Assembly: GCA_025464795.1 (NCBI GenBank)
Contig: JAODNB010000425.1
Location: forward strand, 1 to 18,887
DNA length: 18,887 nt
Origin: Frankiales bacterium
Lineage (GTDB): Bacteria > Actinomycetota > Actinomycetes > Mycobacteriales > SCTD01
Direction of reading: 5' to 3'
In this document: in pieces, positions 6,700 through 13,876 of the stretch
How the letters are laid out: the number at the start of each line of letters is the position of its first letter
Numbering within the stretch: position 1 is the first letter of the stretch
Notes under the pieces: model-generated
Databases searched by the model: none
Told to the model about the DNA's origin: nothing
Seen by the model: the letters and a program-made list of their open reading frames with translations, nothing else
Made by a program: the position numbers and the translations under genes

Positions 6700-9170
6700 G
6701 AGCGCACCACCTGGAGAACGGGTCCGGCCAGGTCGACCGGACGGGACTGGCCACGCTCCGGGACGCGGCGGATCGACGGGTCCGCCACGTCCGGCGCGTT
6801 GACGAAGTGCACGAAGCGCGCGAGGCGCTCGGGGTCGTTCAGGGTGTCGGCCCACTCGTCGGTGTAGGTCGCGACGTGCCGCTCCATCGCGGCGTCCAGG
6901 TCAGCGCACAGGCCGAGGCTGTCCTCGATGATCACCGACCGGATGTGCTCGAGACCGGTCGCCTCGACCCACGGGGCCGTCCGCTGGAGCCGTTCTCCGG
7001 TGAAGACGTAGAGCATCAGGAAGCGGTCGACCGCCTTGATGAGCGTCTCGGTGTCGACGTCGGTGAGGAACAGGTCCGCGTGCCGCGGCGTGAAGCCGCC
7101 GTTGCCGCCGACGTACACGTTCCAGCCGTTCTCGGTCGCGATGATCCCGACGTCCTTGCTGCGGGCCTCGGCGCACTCCCGGGCGCAGCCGCTCACGCCG
7201 AGCTTGATCTTGTGCGGCGCACGCAGACCTCGGTACCGCAGCTCCAGCAGGACAGCCAGGGACGTGCTGTCCTGCACGCCGTACCGGCACCAGGTCTGCC
7301 CGACGCAGGACTTCACCGTCCGCAGCGACTTGCCATAGGCGTGGCCGCTCTCCATCCCCGCGTCCACCAGCCGCCGCCAGATCGCGGGGAGCTGCTCGAC
7401 CCGCGCCCCGAACAGGTCGATGCGCTGACCACCCGTGATCTTCGTGTAGAGGTCGAAGTCACGAGCGACCTCGCCGATGACGATGAGCTGCGCCGGCGTC
7501 ACCTCACCGCCGGGCATCCGCGGCACCACGCTGTAGGACCCGTCCTTCTGCAGGTTCGCGAGCATGTGGTCGTTCGTGTCCTGCAGGCCGCCCTGCTCGC
7601 CGTCGAGGATGTAGCCGTTGCCGAGCGAGGCGAGGATCGAGGCAACCGTGGGCTTGCAGACGTCACAGCCCTTGCCGGTGCCGTGCTCCTCCAGCAGTCG
7701 GGACCAGGTCCGGATCCCGCGGACGCGGATGACCTCGAACAGCTCAGCCCGGCTGTAGGCGAAGTGCTCGCACAGCGCGTTGCTGACCGCGATCCCCTGG
7801 GCCGCAGCCTCCTTGTTCACCAGGGACTTCACGAGGGAAAGGCACGATCCGCACCCCGTACCCGCCTTGGTGCACTCCTTGACCGAGGCGACGTCGGGGG
7901 TGTCGTGCGCCGCAGAGCAGATCGCGCCCTTGGTCACCGCGAAGCAGGAGCAGACCTGCGCCTCGTCGGGCAGCTCCAGCTGGACTCCGCTCGAGGAGGG
8001 CGCGATCAGGTCGGCCGGGTTGAGCGTCAGGTTGCTGCCGACGAGGGGCCGCAGGGACGCGTACGAAGAGGCGTCGCCGACGAGGATCCCTCCGAGCAGC
8101 CGCTTCGCGTCATCGCTGACGACCAGCTTCTTGTACACGCCCCCGACGGGGTCCGCCCAGACGAGCTCAAGGGCCCCTGGCTCCGCGGCGAAGGCGTCGC
8201 CGAACGACGCGACGTCGATGCCGAGGCACTTCAGCTTGGTCGAGAGGTCGGCGCCCTCGAAGGTCCCCGACCCACCCAGGAGCTGGTCGACGACGACCTC
8301 CGCCATCGCGTACCCAGGGGCGACGAGACCCCAGCAGCGCTCGAGGGCCGAGGCGCACTCGCCGACCGCGTAGACGTCGGGGGCGCTCGTGAGACAGCTC
8401 AGGTCGACGGTGATCCCGCCCCGCTCGGCGACTGCGACTCCAGCGAGCCGGGCGAGCGAGTCCGCGGGACGGATGCCCGCGGAGAAGACCACCAGGTCCG
8501 TGTCGAGGTCGTCTCCGTCTGCGAAGGAGAGCCGCAGACCGCCTGGTACGTCGAGGATCTGCTTCGTCGAGGCCCCCAGTCGGACACTGACGCCAAGGCC
8601 TTCGACCAGCCTGCGCAGCGCCTCACCACCGCCGGCGTCGACCTGCACGGGCATCAGCCGAGGGGCGAACTCGACGACCGTCGCCTCGACGCCCAGGGTC
8701 TTCAGCGCGTTCGCTGCCTCCAGCCCCAGGAGCCCGCCGCCCACGACGACACCGCGCTGTGCCGTCGCGGCGGCAGCCCGAATGGCTTCGAGGTCCTCGA
8801 TCGTCCGGTAGACGAAGCGGCCCGGGCCGGTGCTGCCGTGGATCGGCGGCACGAAGGGGGTGGAGCCCGTGGCGAAGACCAGGGCGTCGTACGGGGTGAC
8901 GAGCCCGCTGGCGGCGGTCACCGTCCGGGCAGCGGTGTCGACGGCAACGACGGCGTCGTCGAGCCGGAGGTCGACGGCCGCGTGGTCGTGAGGGGCCAGC
9001 GCGAGGGACGCACCGTCGAACCACGTCGAGAGCGCGACGCGGTCATAGGCGGGCAGCCCCTCGTCGGCGTGCACGACGATGTCCCACGCGTCGGTGAGGC
9101 CGCGGTCGATCGCCACCTGGACGAGGCGGTGTCCGACCATGCCATGACCGATGACGACGAGGGTCTTCAT
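6696..9170 (-). CDS. nirB: Nitrite reductase [NAD(P)H] large subunit NirB
   Basis: NirB reduces nitrite to ammonium in the cytoplasm using NAD(P)H through FAD, [2Fe-2S], [4Fe-4S] and siroheme. The product is 824 aa. It has an N-terminal FAD site (VVIGHGMVGHRL, residues 5-16), an NAD(P)H-binding Rossmann motif (VVVGGGLLGLEAA, 141-153), and a BFD-like [2Fe-2S] domain with C407, C409, C440 and C443. A second Cys pair (GCDVCKP, C502/C505) is usual in NirB. The C-terminal sulfite/nitrite reductase domain supplies the siroheme-[4Fe-4S] ligands C622-x5-C628 and C662-x3-C666. The ATG at 9170 overlaps the stop of the upstream oxidoreductase as ATGA. All cofactor ligands are present, so it should be active. 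Siroheme supply is tied in by the divergent HemD fusion gene. Confidence 0.97.
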   Translation of the reverse strand: MKTLVVIGHGMVGHRLVQVAIDRGLTDAWDIVVHADEGLPAYDRVALSTWFDGASLALAPHDHAAVDLRLDDAVVAVDTAARTVTAASGLVTPYDALVFATGSTPFVPPIHGSTGPGRFVYRTIEDLEAIRAAAATAQRGVVVGGGLLGLEAANALKTLGVEATVVEFAPRLMPVQVDAGGGEALRRLVEGLGVSVRLGASTKQILDVPGGLRLSFADGDDLDTDLVVFSAGIRPADSLARLAGVAVAERGGITVDLSCLTSAPDVYAVGECASALERCWGLVAPGYAMAEVVVDQLLGGSGTFEGADLSTKLKCLGIDVASFGDAFAAEPGALELVWADPVGGVYKKLVVSDDAKRLLGGILVGDASSYASLRPLVGSNLTLNPADLIAPSSSGVQLELPDEAQVCSCFAVTKGAICSAAHDTPDVASVKECTKAGTGCGSCLSLVKSLVNKEAAAQGIAVSNALCEHFAYSRAELFEVIRVRGIRTWSRLLEEHGTGKGCDVCKPTVASILASLGNGYILDGEQGGLQDTNDHMLANLQKDGSYSVVPRMPGGEVTPAQLIVIGEVARDFDLYTKITGGQRIDLFGARVEQLPAIWRRLVDAGMESGHAYGKSLRTVKSCVGQTWCRYGVQDSTSLAVLLELRYRGLRAPHKIKLGVSGCARECAEARSKDVGIIATENGWNVYVGGNGGFTPRHADLFLTDVDTETLIKAVDRFLMLYVFTGERLQRTAPWVEATGLEHIRSVIIEDSLGLCADLDAAMERHVATYTDEWADTLNDPERLARFVHFVNAPDVADPSIRRVPERGQSRPVDLAGPVLQVVRS

Positions 9171-10576
9171 GCGACGGTCCTCTCGAGAGCTGGTGTACAG
9201 GAGGCGAGCAGGCCCTTGACCACGGAGGTGCATCCGCCGCAACCGGTGGTGGCGCGGGTCTTCAGCGCCACCTCGGGCACGGTGGTGCAGCCGCTCTCGC
9301 GGATGTGCGCGGCGGTGACGGCGTTGCAGGTGCAGACGACCGCGTCGTCGGTGAGCTCCACCGCCGCCGACCTGCGCGGAGCGAACAGCAGGGCACTGCG
9401 GTCCTCGGGAAGAGCACTGCCGCGGTCGAAGGCCTGGCTGACGACCCCCGCCGTCGAGGTGTCGCCGAGGAGGAGAGCACCGGTGAGGACGCCGTTCCGG
9501 ATGACGAGCTTCTTGTAGACGTAGCGGACAGGGTCGGCGTAGACGACGACCTCGAGCTCGTCGTCACAGTCCTCGATGCCCGGCCGGGTGTCGCCCATCG
9601 CCGCGACCTCGAGGTCCATCGCCTTGAGCCGGGTGATCAGTCGCGAACCCGTGTAGGAAGCCGAGCGGCCGGTGAGGACGTCGGCCAGCACGGTGGCCTG
9701 CTCCCACGCCGGAGCGACCAGGCCGTAGACCTCACCGCGGTGCTGGGCGCACTCGCCCAGGGCATAGACCGAGGGGTCGTCGGTGCGCAGCTGGTCGTCC
9801 ACGAGCACACCCCGCTCGACCGCGAGGCCGGCTGACCGGGCGACCCCGACGTTGGGACGGACGCCGCAGGCGAGGACCACCAGGTCGCCCTTGACCTCGC
9901 GTCCGTCCGCCAGGCCGACCCCCGTGACGCTGCGCGATCCGAGCACCCGGCTGGCGAACGAGCCGAGGTGCACGCCGACGCCGAGGTTCTCGACTGAGCG
10001 CCGAAGCACACCGCCACCGGCGCCGTCGAGCTGCACGTCCATCAGGTGCGCCATGCCGTGAACCACATCGACGCCCAGTCCGTGCTGCAGCAGTCCGCGG
10101 GCGGCCTCGAGCCCGAGCAGCCCGCCACCGACGACGACCGCCTGGGTGGACCGCTTGGCCCGGGCAGCGATCGCGTCACAGTCCTCGAGGGTGCGGAAGA
10201 CGAAGACGCCGTCGAGCAGCTGTCCTGACGGGCCCGCGATGCCGTGGACCGGCGGGACGATCGCATCGCTGCCGGTCGCGAGGACCAAGACGTCGTACGG
10301 GGCCACGATCCCGTCTGCTGTGCTCACCGTCTTGGCGACCCGGTCGATGCCCGCGACCTCGCTGCCGAGGAAGCGGCGCGCCCGTGCCATGGACGTGAGG
10401 GTGACGTCAGCTGCGGGCCGCTTCCCGGCGAGGACGTCCGACAGCAGGATCCGGTTGTAGGCAGGGCGTTGTTCGGCACCGAAGACAGTCACCTCGAGCG
10501 TCGGGTCCCGGCGCAGCAGCTCCTCGACCAGCCGGGAGCCGGCCATGCCGTTGCCGATGACCACGACGCGCGTCAT
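9167..10576 (-). CDS. FAD/NAD(P)H oxidoreductase with BFD-like [2Fe-2S] domain, probable nitrate reductase electron-transfer subunit
   Basis: This 469-residue flavoprotein is organised like the first half of NirB but lacks the siroheme domain. It has an FAD site VVVIGNGMAGSRLVEELL (residues 4-21), a NAD(P)H site AVVVGGGLLGLEAARGLL (146-163), ATGSDAIVPPV (100-110), and a C-terminal BFD-like [2Fe-2S] domain with C415, C417, C446 and C449. It sits directly between nitrate reductase and nirB, with 4-bp ATGA overlaps on both sides. Comparable proteins (Klebsiella NasC, Bacillus NasB) pass electrons from NAD(P)H to the assimilatory nitrate reductase catalytic subunit, which is the likely job here. 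Gene names differ between species, so I give none. A paralogue specialised for NirB is less likely because NirB has its own complete flavin/[2Fe-2S] module. Confidence 0.88.
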   Translation of the reverse strand: MTRVVVIGNGMAGSRLVEELLRRDPTLEVTVFGAEQRPAYNRILLSDVLAGKRPAADVTLTSMARARRFLGSEVAGIDRVAKTVSTADGIVAPYDVLVLATGSDAIVPPVHGIAGPSGQLLDGVFVFRTLEDCDAIAARAKRSTQAVVVGGGLLGLEAARGLLQHGLGVDVVHGMAHLMDVQLDGAGGGVLRRSVENLGVGVHLGSFASRVLGSRSVTGVGLADGREVKGDLVVLACGVRPNVGVARSAGLAVERGVLVDDQLRTDDPSVYALGECAQHRGEVYGLVAPAWEQATVLADVLTGRSASYTGSRLITRLKAMDLEVAAMGDTRPGIEDCDDELEVVVYADPVRYVYKKLVIRNGVLTGALLLGDTSTAGVVSQAFDRGSALPEDRSALLFAPRRSAAVELTDDAVVCTCNAVTAAHIRESGCTTVPEVALKTRATTGCGGCTSVVKGLLASCTPALERTVA

Positions 10577-12603
10577 CCGGTGATCCGGTCGATGCGGGCC
10601 GCGCAGGCCTTGAAGGCCGGCATCTTCGAGATGGGGTCGAGCCAGTCCCCGGTGAGGCTGTTGGCACGCTTCTTGCCGGCCCAGTGGAACGGCACGAAGA
10701 CGGTGTCCGGTCGGATCGCGTCCGAGACCTTCGCCGCCAGCCAGGCCTCGCCCCGGACAGTGGACACCTTCACGCGCTCCCCGTGCACGATGCCCATCCG
10801 GCGGGCAAGGTCCTCGTGCAGCTCGACGAACGCGTCGCCGGGCAACGAGGTGATCCGACGGGTCTGGGCGCCGGACTGGTACTGCATCGCGACCCGACCT
10901 GTCGTCAGCCGGAGGGGGAAGGCCTGCGACACAGGCTCGGCCTCGTCCGGCTGGTCGACGGCGAAGAAGCGAGCCCTGCCGTCCGGGGTGGCGAAGCCGT
11001 CGAGGAACAACCGCGGCGTCCCGAGGTGGTCGGTCGACGGGCACGGCCAGTGCAGGTTCTCCCCCGCGTTCAGCCGCGCGTACGTGATGCCGGCGTAGTC
11101 AGCGATGCCCCCTGCCGACGCGCGACGGAGCTCCTCGAAGACGACCTCCGGTTCCACGGGAAAGCCTCCGACCCCCAGCCGCGCCGCGAGGCCGTTGAGG
11201 ATCTGGAGGTCGGACCAGACGCCCTCGGGAGGGTCCATCGCCCGCCGACGCAGCAGCACCCGGCCCTCGAGGTTCGTCGTCGTGCCGTCCTCCTCCGCCC
11301 ACTGGGTCGTCGGCAGCACGACGTCCGCGAGCGCTGCGGTCTCCGAGAGCACCAGGTCCGCGACGACCAGGAGGTCCAGCGACGCGAGTCGCTGCGCCAC
11401 GTGCCGTGCGTTGGGGGCACTGACCACGGGGTTGGACGCGAATACCAGCAGGGCGGACGGGCCGCCCCCGCCACCCAGGGAGTCGAGGAGCTCGTAGGCG
11501 CTCCTGCCGGGGCCAGGGATGCTCGAGGGCTCGACTCCCCAGACGGCGGCGACGTGCTCTCTCGCCGCGGGGTCGCTGATGTGCCGGTAGCCCGGGAGCT
11601 GGTCGGCCCTCTGCCCGTGCTCGCGGCCGCCTTGGCCGTTCCCCTGGCCCGTCAGCGTTCCCCAGCCGGACCCTGGCTCGCCCGGAAGACCCAGTGCGAG
11701 CGCCAGGTTCAGCCAGGCTGTGGCGGTGTCAACCCCGTGCGCGTGCTGCTCCGCGCCCCGCGCCGTGAGGATCATCGCGCGCTCTGCTGAGGCGAGCATC
11801 CGCACGGCACTGCGGAGGTCGGGCTCCGAGACGCCGGTGAGCCGCTCGACGCGGGAGGGCCACCAGCCGGCCACGGCTGCCTTCACAGCCTCGAAGCCGG
11901 TGGTCCTTGCCGCGAGGTACTCGAGGTCGACCAGGCCCTCCTCGAGAGCGAGGAAGAGCAGGCCGTTCGCCAGGGCGAGGTCGCTGCCCGGCTGCGGGCC
12001 GAGGTGCAGCGTGGCGAGGTCCGCTGTCGGTGTGCGTCGCGGGTCCACGACGACCAGGTCGCCACCGGCGTCCAGCATGGCGGTGAGGTACTGCACGAAC
12101 GGTGGCATCGTCTCGGCCGGGTTGCTGCCGACCAGCAGGATGCAGTCGGCCTCTGCGAGGTCCGCCAACGGGAAGGGCAGGCCCCGGTCGACGCCGAAGG
12201 CCCGGTTGCCCGCTGCCGCAGCAGAGCTCATGCAGAAGCGGCCGTTGTAGTCGATCTGGCTCGTGCGCAGCGCCACCCGAGCGAACTTCCCGAGGGCGTA
12301 CGCCTTCTCGTTGGTGAGGCCGCCGCCACCGAACACCGCGACGCCGTCTGGGGTCTCCGCCTGGGCGAGCCTGATCCCGTGGACGACGCGGTCGAGAGCG
12401 ACGTCCCAGCTGACGGGTACGAGGGGGCCGCCCTTGCGGTCTCGCACCATCGGGGAGGTGAGCCGCTCCGGGCTCCGCAGCAGGGAGGCAGCCGTCCAGC
12501 CCTTGCGACACAGACCCTTCGGGCCGGCGCCGATCTCACCGCCGGAGGACAGCGTCATGCTGCACTGCAGTGCGCAGTACGGGCAGGAGGTGGAGACGGG
12601 CAC
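10573..12603 (-). CDS. Assimilatory nitrate reductase, bis-MGD catalytic subunit
   Basis: This 676-residue molybdopterin oxidoreductase of the NasA/NarB type reduces nitrate to nitrite in the cytoplasm. The N-terminal [4Fe-4S] ligands are C7-x2-C10-x3-C14-x17-C32, followed by GW and a molybdopterin domain. NGRFCMSSAAAA places the probable Mo ligand at C124. The C-terminal dinucleotide-binding domain (about 565-670) includes LRLTTGRVAMQYQSGAQT and PFHWAGKKRANSLT. There is no twin-arginine signal, so it is cytoplasmic, and no C-terminal BFD domain; the next gene supplies that module. The spacing between the third and fourth cluster cysteines is shorter than I expect for the family. The GTG at 12603 is the only usable start, since an in-frame TGA lies two codons upstream (12607-12609). 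It lacks a Shine-Dalgarno, suggesting a leaderless message. This is the first gene of the operon. Paralogues of other function cannot be excluded, but the neighbours argue strongly for nitrate. Confidence 0.92.
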   Translation of the reverse strand: MPVSTSCPYCALQCSMTLSSGGEIGAGPKGLCRKGWTAASLLRSPERLTSPMVRDRKGGPLVPVSWDVALDRVVHGIRLAQAETPDGVAVFGGGGLTNEKAYALGKFARVALRTSQIDYNGRFCMSSAAAAGNRAFGVDRGLPFPLADLAEADCILLVGSNPAETMPPFVQYLTAMLDAGGDLVVVDPRRTPTADLATLHLGPQPGSDLALANGLLFLALEEGLVDLEYLAARTTGFEAVKAAVAGWWPSRVERLTGVSEPDLRSAVRMLASAERAMILTARGAEQHAHGVDTATAWLNLALALGLPGEPGSGWGTLTGQGNGQGGREHGQRADQLPGYRHISDPAAREHVAAVWGVEPSSIPGPGRSAYELLDSLGGGGGPSALLVFASNPVVSAPNARHVAQRLASLDLLVVADLVLSETAALADVVLPTTQWAEEDGTTTNLEGRVLLRRRAMDPPEGVWSDLQILNGLAARLGVGGFPVEPEVVFEELRRASAGGIADYAGITYARLNAGENLHWPCPSTDHLGTPRLFLDGFATPDGRARFFAVDQPDEAEPVSQAFPLRLTTGRVAMQYQSGAQTRRITSLPGDAFVELHEDLARRMGIVHGERVKVSTVRGEAWLAAKVSDAIRPDTVFVPFHWAGKKRANSLTGDWLDPISKMPAFKACAARIDRITG

Positions 12604-12625
12604 AGGTCAACCGTCAGCGCGGTGT

Positions 12626-12663
12626 GTCTCACGTCCGTGTCTCGCGTGTGTCCAACAGGTGAC
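12626..12663 (-). promoter_or_regulatory. Candidate GlnR-type operator, four pentamers at 11-bp spacing
   Basis: On the + strand the pentamers are GTCTC (12626), GTGTC (12637), GTGTC (12648) and GTGAC (12659), each separated by exactly six bases. The GlnR consensus of Streptomyces alternates GTNAC and GAAAC with six-base spacers. Read on the minus strand, this site matches 15 of the 18 defined positions. Its centre, 12644.5, is at -41.5 relative to the nitrate reductase GTG at 12603 if that base is also the transcription start. That is a classical activator position. The spacing is directly visible; the identity of the binding protein is inference. Confidence 0.5.
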
Positions 12664-12705
12664 GACGTCCTCAACCGCGCCGCGGCGGGATGTGCGACGG
12701 TCCAG

Positions 12706-12732
12706 GACACCTTCAGGAAACAGTGGGGTAAC
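12706..12732 (+). promoter_or_regulatory. Candidate second GlnR-type operator, three pentamers at 11-bp spacing
   Basis: GACAC (12706), GAAAC (12717) and GTAAC (12728) follow each other with six-base spacers. GAAAC and GTAAC are perfect matches to the two alternating GlnR half-elements, and GACAC has one mismatch to GTNAC. The fourth element expected at 12739 (CCTGC) is not conserved, so this is a partial site. It lies just upstream of the HemD-regulator gene, nearer to its start than to the nitrate reductase. Confidence 0.5.
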
Positions 12733-12754
12733 GCACGGCCTGCACGGTGAACGG

Positions 12755-13876
12755 GTGACATCAGAGCTCCCCCTCGCAGGCTTCACGGTTGCCGTGACGG
12801 CCGCCCGCAGGCGCGAAGAGCTCACCAACCTGCTCCAGCGACGTGGTGCACGGGTGGTGGAGGCTCCGGCGATCCGCATCGTCCCGACGATCGACGACGA
12901 CCTGCTGCGCGAAGCGACCGAGGCCTGCATCACCGACCCGCCGGATGTGGTGGTGGCGACGACAGGCATCGGCTTCCGCGGCTGGATGGAGGCGGCGGAC
13001 GGCTGGGGGCTCGGGGAACCGCTGCTGGCTCAGTTTGCCCGTGCGCAGCTGCTGACCCGCGGTCCGAAGGCCAAGGGGGCCGTCCGTGCAGCCGGTCTCG
13101 CTGAGGCCTGGTCACCCGACTCGGAGTCCTCCGACGAGGTCCTCGCGCACCTGCTCGCCGAGGGTGTCGTCGGTCGACGGATCGCCGTGCAGCTGCACGG
13201 CGAGCCGCTCCCGGACTTCTGCAACGGGCTACGCCGGGCAGGCGCCACGGTCGTCGAGGTACCCGTCTACCGGTGGGTGCCTGCTGAGGACATCAAGCCC
13301 CTGCGCCGGCTCGTCGAGCAGGTCTGCCAGAAGGAGGTCGACTGCGTCACCTTCACCTCCGCCCCCGCGGTCGCGAGCATGCTGAAGGTGGCCGACGAGG
13401 AGGGGCGCAGACCGGCGCTGATCGCGGCGCTGCGCAGCGACGTCCTCGCAGCCTGCGTCGGACCGATGACCGCAGCGCCCCTCGAGCGGTGCGACGTGCC
13501 CACTGTCCAGCCCGAGCGCGCCCGGCTGGGTGCCCTGGTCCGGACCGTCGTGGAGGAGCTCCCCCGACGGCGCACCCGGACCGTCGCCAGCGGTGGCCAC
13601 GAGCTGCGCCTGCGCGGGCACAGCGTCCTCGTCGACGGCACCGCAGTCGAGCTGACGCTGCGCCAGGCCGCGGTCCTGTCGGCCCTCATCGCGTCAGAGG
13701 GCCGGGTGCTCTCACGACCCGAGCTGCTGAAGGCGGCCTGGCACGACGAGCTCACCGACGAGCACGCCGTGGAGATGACCATCGCGCGCCTGCGCTCGGC
13801 ACTCGGCCCGGCGGGCCGCGTCGTGCAGACCGTGGTGAAGCGCGGCTACCGGCTCGCGGAGTTCTCACACTCCTGA
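12755..13876 (+). CDS. Uroporphyrinogen-III synthase fused to OmpR-type winged-helix DNA-binding domain
   Basis: This 373-residue protein has two parts. Residues about 5-265 form a HemD-like domain (GFTVAVTAARRREELTNLLQ, CVTFTSAPAVASML, CVGPMTAAPLE). HemD makes uroporphyrinogen III, the precursor of siroheme, which NirB needs. Residues about 280-370 form a Trans_reg_C winged helix (HSVLVDGTAVELTLRQAAVL, RVLSRPELLKAAW, VEMTIARLRSAL, QTVVKRGYRL). There is no receiver domain. Similar fusions occur in actinobacteria beside nirBD and narK genes (for example the Rv0260c type in Mycobacterium). The start is the GTG at 12755, where homology to HemD begins. Being divergent from the nitrate operon, it is a candidate regulator of that operon. 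Whether the HemD half is still enzymatic or has become a sensor cannot be told from sequence alone. Confidence 0.9.
   Translation: MTSELPLAGFTVAVTAARRREELTNLLQRRGARVVEAPAIRIVPTIDDDLLREATEACITDPPDVVVATTGIGFRGWMEAADGWGLGEPLLAQFARAQLLTRGPKAKGAVRAAGLAEAWSPDSESSDEVLAHLLAEGVVGRRIAVQLHGEPLPDFCNGLRRAGATVVEVPVYRWVPAEDIKPLRRLVEQVCQKEVDCVTFTSAPAVASMLKVADEEGRRPALIAALRSDVLAACVGPMTAAPLERCDVPTVQPERARLGALVRTVVEELPRRRTRTVASGGHELRLRGHSVLVDGTAVELTLRQAAVLSALIASEGRVLSRPELLKAAWHDELTDEHAVEMTIARLRSALGPAGRVVQTVVKRGYRLAEFSHS

Larger units (their letters stand above)
12604..12754. promoter_or_regulatory. Divergent intergenic control region, nitrate reductase operon / hemD fusion gene
   Basis: This 151-bp gap separates the head of the minus-strand nitrate/Moco operon from the plus-strand HemD-regulator gene, so it must hold both promoters. 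It contains two groups of five-base motifs at exact 11-bp spacing (listed separately). On the minus strand GACGGT sits six bases before the nitrate reductase GTG. It is a weak match to the actinobacterial -10 pattern TANNNT at the position expected for a leaderless transcript. On the plus strand CACGGT sits six bases before the GTG at 12755. No convincing -35 element was seen for either, which would suit activator-dependent promoters. Confidence 0.6.

Noticed and set aside
6807..9518. Long plus-strand open frame (903 aa) opposite nirB
   Set aside because: It is the shadow of nirB on the opposite strand. Repeated VDE/DLR/GGE-type composition and the lack of any motif show it is not a gene.
12263..12754. 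N-terminal extension of the HemD fusion gene into the nitrate reductase gene
   Set aside because: It overlaps the nitrate reductase coding region antisense and covers the promoter region; HemD similarity starts at the GTG at 12755.
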